Shown here piece after piece: positions 1-4,692 of a DNA stretch of 5,132 nt. The position numbers and the translations under genes were made by a program. This DNA is from Eubacterium sp. (GTDB lineage Bacteria; Bacillota; Clostridia; Oscillospirales; Acutalibacteraceae), in NCBI GenBank assembly GCA_017543415.1, contig JAFYGD010000205.1:1-5132 (forward strand). The letters are read 5' to 3'. Position 1 is the stretch's first letter. Each line of letters begins with the position of its first letter. The notes below the pieces were generated by a model, which saw only the letters and a list, made by a program, of their open reading frames with translations, did not search any database and was not told the origin of the DNA.

Positions 1-14
1 TGAGCTATGCTCCC
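1..14 (-). tRNA. 5' end of a tRNA gene, cut by the window edge (isoacceptor unknown)
   Basis: Read on the minus strand from base 14 to base 1, the sequence is GGGAGCA followed by TAGCTCA. This fits a seven-base acceptor-stem strand followed by tRNA positions 8-14 (U8, A9, the GCUC D-stem strand and A14), a pattern shared by many bacterial tRNAs. A consensus promoter at 28-55 on the same strand would start transcription around base 20-21, leaving the leader of about 6 bases typical of a tRNA precursor trimmed by RNase P. The anticodon and the matching 3' acceptor strand lie outside the window, so the amino acid cannot be given. Acceptor strands of this type occur in tRNA-Val and tRNA-Ala, but that is only a hint. 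The call rests on 14 bases plus the promoter geometry. Confidence 0.66.
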
Positions 15-27
15 GTCAGCGTTTTTT

Positions 28-55
28 ATTATATCATATGTTTTTTAATTGTCAA
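28..55 (-). promoter_or_regulatory. Consensus sigma-70/sigma-A promoter for the tRNA gene
   Basis: On the minus strand, TTGACA (bases 55-50) is followed after 16 bp by TATAAT (bases 33-28). Both hexamers match consensus perfectly. The predicted start is at about base 20-21, some six bases before the inferred tRNA 5' end. A very strong promoter with almost no leader is what a stable-RNA gene would have. Confidence 0.82.
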
Positions 56-81
56 GTAAAATTATTTAAAATACTTGACAA
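49..81. repeat. Perfect 10-bp inverted repeat made of two back-to-back -35 boxes
   Basis: TTGTCAAGTA at 49-58 is the exact reverse complement of TACTTGACAA at 72-81, with a 13-base AT-only centre. Each arm contains the TTGACA box of one of two divergent promoters (tRNA leftward, asnA rightward). The symmetry may come only from two consensus -35 boxes sharing flanking bases, or it may be an operator that affects both promoters. A third TTGACAA, in direct orientation, lies at 106-112, close to the predicted asnA transcription start. Confidence 0.8.
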
Positions 82-103
82 ATTCACTGCGCGGGGGTAC
101 GAT
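75..103 (+). promoter_or_regulatory. Promoter of asnA
   Basis: TTGACA at 75-80 is followed by 17 bp and TACGAT at 98-103. The -35 is perfect and the -10 matches 4 of 6, keeping the important T, A and final T. The predicted start is at about 110-111, giving a leader of roughly 28 bases before ATG 139. That leaves no room for a T-box, the tRNA-sensing leader known upstream of some Firmicute asparagine genes. Confidence 0.72.
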
Positions 104-122
104 ATTTGACAACAGGCGGCAG

Positions 123-128
123 AAAGGA
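123..128 (+). promoter_or_regulatory. Ribosome binding site that decides the asnA start
   Basis: AAAGGA ends 10 bases before ATG 139. The upstream in-frame TTG at 106 has no such site in front of it and lies at or before the predicted transcription start, so translation from it is unlikely. A further in-frame ATG at 145 would be 16 bases from the site, which is too far. Confidence 0.7.
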
Positions 129-138
129 CATTAACTAT

Positions 139-1143
139 ATGGCTATGATTTACCCCGAGGGTTACGCTTCAAAGCTTACCCAAAGAGAAACTCAGTATGC
201 AATTAAAACGGTAAAGGATACCTTTCAGAAAACGCTGGCAAAAGCGCTGAACCTTGACCGCGTTACAGCACCTATTATGGTAACGAAGGCAAGCGGTATC
301 AACGATGACCTTAACGGCGTTGAAAGAAAAGTTCATTTTACCATGAAGAATATTGAAGGCGAAGCAGAGGTTGTTCAGTCGCTCGCCAAGTGGAAGCGTA
401 TGGCGCTTTACCGCTACGGTTATGAAGCGGGAGAGGGTATATATACGGATATGAACGCTATCCGCCGCGACGACGATACTGATAATCTTCACTCCCTTTT
501 CGTTGACCAGTGGGACTGGTGCCGCGTTATCGGCAGGGAGCAGCGCAATATCGCTTTTCTTAAAGAAACGGTTGAAAAAATAGTTAAGGCTATTTACGAT
601 ACAAACGAAGCGGTTAAAAAGCAATATCCCGTGCTCGGCTTTGAAATGACCGATAAGGTAACCTTTATTACAACCCAGGAGCTTGAGGATATGTATCCCG
701 CCCTTGACGGCCACGCAAGGGAAATTGAGGCTGCAAAGAAGTTCAAAACAGTATTTCTTATGCAAATCGGCGGCAAGCTCAAAAGCGGCAAAAAGCACGA
801 CGGACGAGCCCCCGATTATGACGACTGGGCGCTCAACGGCGATATTATTTTATGGAACGATGTGCTTCAGTGCGCGTTTGAAATCAGCTCAATGGGTATT
901 CGTGTTGACGCGGAGAGCCTTCACCGTCAGCTTGAGGAGGAGGACTGCCTTGAGCGTGAAATATTCCCGTTCCACAGTATGATTTTAAACGGAACGCTTC
1001 CGCTTACAATCGGCGGCGGCATAGGCCAGTCAAGGCTCTGTATGCTCCTGCTTGAAAAAGCGCATATCGGCGAGGTTCAGTGTTCCGTCTGGAGCGAAGA
1101 AATGCGTGAGGAATGCAAAAAACACAATATAATTTTACTGTAA
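139..1143 (+). CDS. asnA: Aspartate--ammonia ligase (ammonia-dependent asparagine synthetase)
   Basis: This enzyme makes asparagine from aspartate, ammonia and ATP, releasing AMP and pyrophosphate. It is cytoplasmic and has a class II aminoacyl-tRNA-synthetase-like fold. From ATG 139 the protein has 334 residues, close to the 330 of E. coli AsnA. Recognisable blocks, in order, are HS-VDQWDW (118-127), RAPDYDDW (223-230), SSMGIRVD (250-257) and TIGGGIGQSR (290-299). By alignment from memory, the E. coli residues Asp46, Arg100 and Gln116, important for activity, correspond to Asp56, Arg109 and Gln124 here, so the enzyme looks intact. The short insertion E. coli carries after RAPDYDDW is absent. 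The open frame extends upstream to TTG 106, but promoter and ribosome binding site favour ATG 139. It appears to be the first gene of a two-gene transcript, ending 10 bases before the next start. Confidence 0.96.
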   Translation: MAMIYPEGYASKLTQRETQYAIKTVKDTFQKTLAKALNLDRVTAPIMVTKASGINDDLNGVERKVHFTMKNIEGEAEVVQSLAKWKRMALYRYGYEAGEGIYTDMNAIRRDDDTDNLHSLFVDQWDWCRVIGREQRNIAFLKETVEKIVKAIYDTNEAVKKQYPVLGFEMTDKVTFITTQELEDMYPALDGHAREIEAAKKFKTVFLMQIGGKLKSGKKHDGRAPDYDDWALNGDIILWNDVLQCAFEISSMGIRVDAESLHRQLEEEDCLEREIFPFHSMILNGTLPLTIGGGIGQSRLCMLLLEKAHIGEVQCSVWSEEMREECKKHNIILL

Positions 1144-1153
1144 AGGTACGGTT

Positions 1154-1684
1154 ATGGAAAAGATTAAAAGCTTTGCGTTAAGCAAAAAAGGAAAAACTGC
1201 CGTTATTATCAGCGGCGTAATTACCGCCCTTATCTGCGCGGTAATGAACGTTATCCTTATTCCCAAAATTGAAATGTCAACCAACGGAATCCGCTGTTTT
1301 GATATGAACTTCGGCTACAGCTATGAAACGGCAAAGGATTTTCTTGCGTATTTAAGCGAAAGCGCGCGTAATATCTACCTTAATATGCAGCTCCCGCTTG
1401 ATTTTATTTACCCGCTTGCTTACTGCGCTTTCTTCTGCCTTATAATCATAAGGCTTACAAAAAAGGCGAACGCCCTGCTTGCGTTTCCGCTTTTGCTGTT
1501 TGTGTTTGACTATGCGGAAAACATTACAACTATAGTTATTCTTAAATCCGCAGAGCTTTCCGAAAGCCTTGCAAAGCTCGGCAGCGCGTTTACCTCGGTT
1601 AAAACCATACTTATGTATTCGGTTTTCCTTGAAATACTGATTTGCTTTATTTATTGGCTTAAAAACAGAAAGTCGGCTCAGTGA
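1154..1684 (+). CDS. Hypothetical membrane protein, about four transmembrane helices
   Basis: I cannot assign a function. The 176-residue protein has four hydrophobic stretches, at about residues 15-37, 80-101, 106-130 and 148-169. The N-terminus (KIKSFALSKKGK) and C-terminus (KNRK) are basic, which suggests that both ends are cytoplasmic. Between helices 1 and 2 lies a loop of about 40 residues with FD (49-50), GYS (54-56) and AR--YL (71-76). Helix 2 begins with DFIYPLAY (83-90) and helix 3 contains DYAEN (119-123). Acidic and asparagine residues inside hydrophobic segments suggest a conserved functional site rather than a simple anchor. Translation is supported by an AAAGG site at 1142-1146 that overlaps the asnA stop, so the gene is probably co-transcribed with asnA. 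The link to asparagine synthesis is positional only. The stop codon lies inside the terminator hairpin. Confidence 0.85.
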   Translation: MEKIKSFALSKKGKTAVIISGVITALICAVMNVILIPKIEMSTNGIRCFDMNFGYSYETAKDFLAYLSESARNIYLNMQLPLDFIYPLAYCAFFCLIIIRLTKKANALLAFPLLLFVFDYAENITTIVILKSAELSESLAKLGSAFTSVKTILMYSVFLEILICFIYWLKNRKSAQ

Positions 1685-1695
1685 GTCGGCTTTTT
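1667..1695 (+). terminator. Intrinsic terminator overlapping the stop codon of the membrane protein gene
   Basis: Bases 1667-1679 can pair with 1683-1695 around the three-base loop AGT: 13 bp, with G-U wobbles at 1676/1686, 1673/1689 and 1668/1694. The T-run 1691-1695 forms the descending strand opposite the A-run 1669-1671. The TGA stop (1682-1684) sits in the loop and upper stem. The octamer AGTCGGCT is also repeated directly at 1671-1678 and 1685-1692. The T-tract is inside the stem, so efficiency may be moderate. Confidence 0.66.
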
Positions 1696-1697
1696 CT

Positions 1698-1713
1698 GTC
1701 CAAACTTTTGGAC
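1698..1713. repeat. Short palindrome just after the terminator
   Basis: GTCCAAA (1698-1704) and TTTGGAC (1707-1713) are perfect reverse complements separated by CT. Together with the terminator it makes a double hairpin. It may help protect the transcript end or be a remnant of a mobile-element end. I cannot tell which. Confidence 0.5.
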
Positions 1714-1730
1714 TGTCACCTTTTGCCCTG

Positions 1731-1759
1731 TTTACAACCGCTCTTTTTCGTGTTACATT
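1731..1759 (+). promoter_or_regulatory. Possible second, upstream promoter for the small protein/ADP-ribosylhydrolase operon
   Basis: TTTACA (1731-1736), 17 bp, then TACATT (1754-1759), with TG at 1751-1752 giving an extended -10. The predicted start is at about 1766, at the left arm of the inverted repeat. Transcripts from here would contain the whole 85-base repeat as a stem-loop. It lies outside the repeat, so it would keep its direction if the repeat segment inverted. The match is weaker than the promoter at 1791. Confidence 0.35.
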
Positions 1760-1764
1760 GAATT

Positions 1765-1849
1765 CGGACAGGGAAACAAATTCTCCTTATTTGACATTTT
1801 CAATTTCCTTTCTTAACATACACTCTTCACTCTTTGGTTTCCCTGTCCG
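1765..1849. repeat. Promoter-containing perfect 13-bp inverted repeat (candidate invertible segment)
   Basis: CGGACAGGGAAAC at 1765-1777 is the exact reverse complement of GTTTCCCTGTCCG at 1837-1849. Allowing one bulged base, pairing extends inward by three more (ACAAA against TTTGGT). The 59-bp interior carries the promoter at 1791-1819 and a tandem CACTCTT duplication at 1821-1834. I see no matching target-site duplication outside the arms, which argues against a simple miniature transposon. The arms flank a promoter immediately upstream of a ribosome binding site, as in known invertible promoters. A paired operator is an alternative. The repeat itself is certain; its role is inference. Confidence 0.85.
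1791..1819 (+). promoter_or_regulatory. Promoter inside the inverted repeat, driving the small protein/ADP-ribosylhydrolase operon
   Basis: TTGACA (1791-1796) is perfect and is followed after 17 bp by TAACAT (1814-1819), which matches the -10 consensus at 4 of 6, including T1, A2 and T6. The predicted start is at about 1826-1829, within the CACTCTT duplication. The right arm of the inverted repeat would then be in the 5' leader, just before the GAGGTG ribosome binding site at 1853-1858. Confidence 0.65.
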
Positions 1850-1863
1850 TTTGAGGTGATGTA

Positions 1864-2049
1864 ATGCTTATTTTAAAAGCCATAGGCAAAATGTTTTACC
1901 GGCTGATTATGTTTATGTTTTATATGACGATTTTTCCGTTCCGGCTTATCGGCAAGCTCTGCTTTTTCTGGGTGCCTAAAGAAAAGGACAGCTATGAAAC
2001 GGACGATGACGAATGGCTTTTCTGGAAAGAACACGGCCATGAATGGTAA
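1864..2049 (+). CDS. Small membrane-associated protein of 61 residues, function unknown
   Basis: I do not recognise a family. The first 38 residues are strongly hydrophobic and basic: a long segment (about 10-37) rich in Phe, Met and Ile, interrupted by Arg13, Arg27 and Lys31. The C-terminal third is very different, with an acidic cluster (ETDDDE, 45-50) followed by WLFWKEHGHEW, rich in Trp and His. This suggests one membrane helix or a re-entrant/amphipathic hairpin with a charged cytoplasmic tail. Reality of the gene is supported by an excellent ribosome binding site (GAGGTG, 1853-1858, five bases before ATG), a promoter upstream and tight coupling to the next gene, whose AAGGAGG site overlaps this stop codon. 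The His/Glu-rich tail could bind metal or a partner protein, but that is a guess. Confidence 0.8.
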   Translation: MLILKAIGKMFYRLIMFMFYMTIFPFRLIGKLCFFWVPKEKDSYETDDDEWLFWKEHGHEW

Positions 2050-2054
2050 GGAGG
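2048..2054 (+). promoter_or_regulatory. Strong ribosome binding site coupling the small protein to the ADP-ribosylglycohydrolase
   Basis: AAGGAGG overlaps the last two bases of the preceding TAA stop and lies six bases before ATG 2061. It fixes that ATG as the start, rather than the in-frame ATG at 2043, which lies upstream of it inside the previous gene. The overlap points to translational coupling. Confidence 0.85.
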
Positions 2055-2060
2055 AATAAA

Positions 2061-2861
2061 ATGTTAGGTGCAATTATCGGCGATATTGCCGGTTCAAGAT
2101 TTGAGTTCAATAACCGCAAAACCAAGGACTTTGAGCTGTTTACGGAAAAGTGCCGCCCTACCGACGACAGCATTATGTCGCTTTCGGTATGCAGGGCGCT
2201 GCTCGATTTTAACGGCGATTATTCAAAGCTCAGCAAAGACGCGGTAAAATATATGCGCGAGGTTGGACGCAATTATCCGAACTGCGGCTACGGCGGACAC
2301 TTTTATTACTGGATTTTTTCCGAGGAAGAGCCCGCGCCATATAACAGCTACGGCAACGGCTCCGCAATGCGCGTAAGCGGCTGCGGTTTTGCGGCAAAAA
2401 CCCTTGAACAGGCGGTGCAGTTTGCAGACGCCGTTACAAAGGTTTCCCATAACCACCCCGAGGGTTTAAAGGGAGCCGAGGCGGTTGCCGCTTCAATTTA
2501 CCTTGCAAAAAGCGGAGCTTCAATCCCCGAAATCAGGGAGTATATAAACAGCAATTATTATAAGCTTGATTTTACCCTTGACGAAATCAGGGCGGATTAT
2601 GAGTTTGACGTAAGCTGTCAGGGCTCGGTGCCCCAGGCGCTTGAAGCCTTCCTTGAATCAACAGGCTTTGAGGACGCGGTAAGAAACGCGGTTTCAATCG
2701 GCGGCGACAGCGATACGATAGCCGCTATGGCGGGAAGCATTGCGGAAGCGTATTACGGAATACCTTCTGAAATCAGAGAAAAGGCAGTAACCTACCTTGA
2801 TAAAAGGCTTTTAAAAATCCTTAACGATTTTGAAAAAAAGTATCCGCCGAAAATTATATGA
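2061..2861 (+). CDS. ADP-ribosylglycohydrolase family protein (DraG/ARH fold)
   Basis: Members of this family are cytoplasmic, Mg-dependent enzymes that remove ADP-ribose from proteins or small molecules, reversing ADP-ribosylation. From ATG 2061 the protein has 266 residues, normal for the family. The hallmarks are present in order: GDIAGS (7-12) followed by Glu15, the metal-binding TDDS (34-37), NGSAMR (99-104), SHNHPEG (129-135) and the C-terminal metal motif GGDSDTIAAMAG (214-225) with Asp216 and Asp218. The aspartates expected to hold the two Mg ions (35, 36, 216, 218) are intact, so it should be active. The substrate cannot be read from the sequence, and no ADP-ribosyltransferase is in the window to pair with it. 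It is second in an operon with the 61-residue membrane protein and is closed by its own terminator. Confidence 0.93.
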   Translation: MLGAIIGDIAGSRFEFNNRKTKDFELFTEKCRPTDDSIMSLSVCRALLDFNGDYSKLSKDAVKYMREVGRNYPNCGYGGHFYYWIFSEEEPAPYNSYGNGSAMRVSGCGFAAKTLEQAVQFADAVTKVSHNHPEGLKGAEAVAASIYLAKSGASIPEIREYINSNYYKLDFTLDEIRADYEFDVSCQGSVPQALEAFLESTGFEDAVRNAVSIGGDSDTIAAMAGSIAEAYYGIPSEIREKAVTYLDKRLLKILNDFEKKYPPKII

Positions 2862-2862
2862 C

Positions 2863-2893
2863 AAAAAACGCCCCGAACCTTCGGGGCGCTTTT
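2863..2893 (+). terminator. Strong intrinsic terminator after the ADP-ribosylglycohydrolase gene
   Basis: Bases 2869-2877 (CGCCCCGAA) pair perfectly with 2880-2888 (TTCGGGGCG) across CC, followed by a short T-run (2890-2893). The six-A run before the stem means it could also act on leftward transcripts. It starts two bases after the stop codon. Confidence 0.88.
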
Positions 2894-2897
2894 AAAT

Positions 2898-2926
2898 TTG
2901 ACAGTAATAATCTATAATGATATAAT
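2898..2926 (+). promoter_or_regulatory. Perfect consensus promoter of the transporter operon
   Basis: TTGACA (2898-2903), exactly 17 bp, then TATAAT (2921-2926): both hexamers and the spacing are ideal. The predicted start is at about 2933. A short inverted repeat (ACAGA 2931-2935, TCTGT 2944-2948) sits at the start site and might be an operator. Without a repressor such a promoter would be strongly constitutive. Confidence 0.87.
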
Positions 2927-2961
2927 TTTTACAGATAAAATATTCTGTCGGGGGTGAAGAT

Positions 2962-4692
2962 ATGGCTGAAAAGCTGTCTGTCGGCGAGCGGATTAAAAAG
3001 GCTGTCGGAATTGAAGGGCAGACGGGCGAGGTTATAAAGCCTATGCTTGCGTATAACGCAACAAATATTTCAACAAGCGGCGCAGGCTATTTCTTTTCGC
3101 TTTACTACATACCGTTTCTCGTATATGTTGAGGGGCTGTCCACAGCGCAGGTCGGGCTGATTATCCTCATTAAGTCAATATGGGACGCTTTTACCGACCC
3201 GCTTATGGGTATCATTACCGACAGAACGCGCTCACGCTTCGGTAAGCACAGGGTTTATATTATCTTTTCCGCAATACCGTTTTGCTTTGCGTATTTTATG
3301 ACGTGGTATTCCTTCGGTATAAGCGGCAGCTATAATACCAATGCGGTAATGTGGTACTACATAACGGCTTATTTGCTTTATTCAACGGCAACTACGGTAC
3401 TGCTTGTGCCGCATACGGCAATGCTGCCGGAAATGGCTCCCGAATACTTTTTAAGAACGCAGTATAATTCCGTGGGCTATCTTATGAACAGCGCGGGTAT
3501 GGTGCCTACATTTATTCTTGCAACCGTTGTTCTTAATTTTGTAAGGCCTGCAAAGGCGTCTCTCGGCGGCTTTTTCTCCTCCGTAGGGGCTTGCTTTACC
3601 CATTCCCTTGACCCTGAAACAATACCGCGCTCAAGCTATATGAGCGTCGGACTTGTGCTTGCGGTTGCGTACTTTATACCGATTATGATTACGGCGGCAA
3701 AGTGTAAGGAAAAAAGCTCGCTGGGCGAGCATTTTGCTCCGTTTGACAGGGTGTATTTTTTCAGGGAATATAAGCAGGTTTTCAAAAACAGAGCCTTCAG
3801 GCAGTATTTTGTAATCTCGGTTTTGTATGCGTTTGCGCTCGGTTTTTACAACAACAGTAAAATCTTCTTCCTTAAAGAGCTTACGGATACGTATTTCCTT
3901 TACGGCTTAATCAATATTATTGCGGGCGTGTTTGAAGCGGGAGCCTTTCCGCTTAACTATGCAATTACAAAGAAATACGGCAAGCAGAAATGCTCGTGGA
4001 TAACAACGCCGTTTTATGTTGCCGCGCTTGCAATAGTCCTTTTCCTGAGCGCGCCGAAAACGGAAGGAATGAAAACTCTTACCGTTATCCTTGTTATTAT
4101 TCATACGGTTATGTATAACTTCGGCCTTTCGGGAATAGGCTTTACAACCTCAAACACTTATCCCGATATTACCGACGTTGACGAAATGATAACGGGCAGG
4201 CGCAGAGAGGGCGTAATTGCAACCTTCAGCACCTTTATCAAAAAGATTGCCGCGGGCTTAATGGGTATGTTCGTGCTTACGGGGCTCGGCTGGTTCGGCG
4301 TAAGAACTAATAAAACGAACTCAACCCAGCTGATAGGTACAACGGGCAAGGGCTACCACGCTTATGAGCTTTTCGGCAGCTTTTTCGGTCCCTCCTTCGG
4401 AATCAAGCTTTTTGCCGCGGTTATTCCGCTTGTATTTATTATCTGCGCGATGTTTGCGCTTAAGCATTTTACAATGACAAAGGCGGACCATACAATGATT
4501 CGCGCCGCCATTGCGGTAAGGAAGAAATACGGCGCGGTACTTCTTACCGAAGAGCAGAAAAAGCGCTGCGAGGCTATTGCAGGCCAGCGCTGGGATAATA
4601 TGTGGATTTCGGGCTGCGAGGAAGGAAGCGTTCCCGTTGAGCTTAAAACCGATGAAACCGGTAAGTACATTATATTCAGCGAGGTGGATTAA
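2962..4692 (+). CDS. GPH-family (MelB-like) cation-coupled sugar symporter
   Basis: This is an inner-membrane transporter of the glycoside-pentoside-hexuronide:cation symporter family within the major facilitator superfamily, predicted to have about 12 helices. The family signature is at 74-97: WDAFTDP--G---DRTRSRFGKHR, the counterpart of WDAINDPIMG in melibiose permease MelB. By that alignment, MelB cation-site residues Asp55 and Asp59 correspond to Asp75 and Asp79, and MelB Arg363 and Lys377 to Arg414 and Lys428. MelB Asp124, a sugar-site residue, aligns with Leu148 (LLVPHTA against MDIPFWS), so the substrate is probably not melibiose. At 576 residues it is roughly 100 longer than MelB, through a longer N-terminus, an extended loop at about 195-222 and a hydrophilic C-terminal tail from about residue 510. 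Start ATG 2962 follows GGGGGTGA (2950-2957). The actual substrate is unknown, since no glycosidase gene is adjacent. Confidence 0.88.
   Translation: MAEKLSVGERIKKAVGIEGQTGEVIKPMLAYNATNISTSGAGYFFSLYYIPFLVYVEGLSTAQVGLIILIKSIWDAFTDPLMGIITDRTRSRFGKHRVYIIFSAIPFCFAYFMTWYSFGISGSYNTNAVMWYYITAYLLYSTATTVLLVPHTAMLPEMAPEYFLRTQYNSVGYLMNSAGMVPTFILATVVLNFVRPAKASLGGFFSSVGACFTHSLDPETIPRSSYMSVGLVLAVAYFIPIMITAAKCKEKSSLGEHFAPFDRVYFFREYKQVFKNRAFRQYFVISVLYAFALGFYNNSKIFFLKELTDTYFLYGLINIIAGVFEAGAFPLNYAITKKYGKQKCSWITTPFYVAALAIVLFLSAPKTEGMKTLTVILVIIHTVMYNFGLSGIGFTTSNTYPDITDVDEMITGRRREGVIATFSTFIKKIAAGLMGMFVLTGLGWFGVRTNKTNSTQLIGTTGKGYHAYELFGSFFGPSFGIKLFAAVIPLVFIICAMFALKHFTMTKADHTMIRAAIAVRKKYGAVLLTEEQKKRCEAIAGQRWDNMWISGCEEGSVPVELKTDETGKYIIFSEVD
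4681..4687 (+). promoter_or_regulatory. Ribosome binding site of the HEYGH protein, inside the transporter gene
   Basis: GAGGTGG lies in the last codons of the transporter gene, five bases before ATG 4693. It confirms that the downstream frame is a real gene, translated from the same message. Confidence 0.8.

Noticed and set aside
106..138. TTG start giving a 345-residue AsnA
   Set aside because: TTG 106 lies at or before the predicted transcription start and has no ribosome binding site. The added 11 residues do not extend homology with AsnA.
169..798. 209-codon minus-strand open frame within asnA
   Set aside because: It lies fully inside the strongly supported asnA gene, with no recognisable domain in its translation.
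1765..1849. Miniature transposon (MITE) explanation for the inverted repeat
   Set aside because: No target-site duplication is visible: bases before 1765 (AATT) and after 1849 (TTTG) do not match. Not fully excluded without a search for genomic copies.
2043..2060. ATG 2043 as start of the ADP-ribosylglycohydrolase
   Set aside because: It lies upstream of the AAGGAGG site, inside the preceding gene. The family N-terminus (MLGAIIGDIAGS) begins exactly at ATG 2061.
2913..2918. A second TATAAT upstream of the transporter
   Set aside because: It lies only 9 bp after the TTGACA at 2898, too close to form a promoter with it. The TATAAT at 2921 has ideal spacing.
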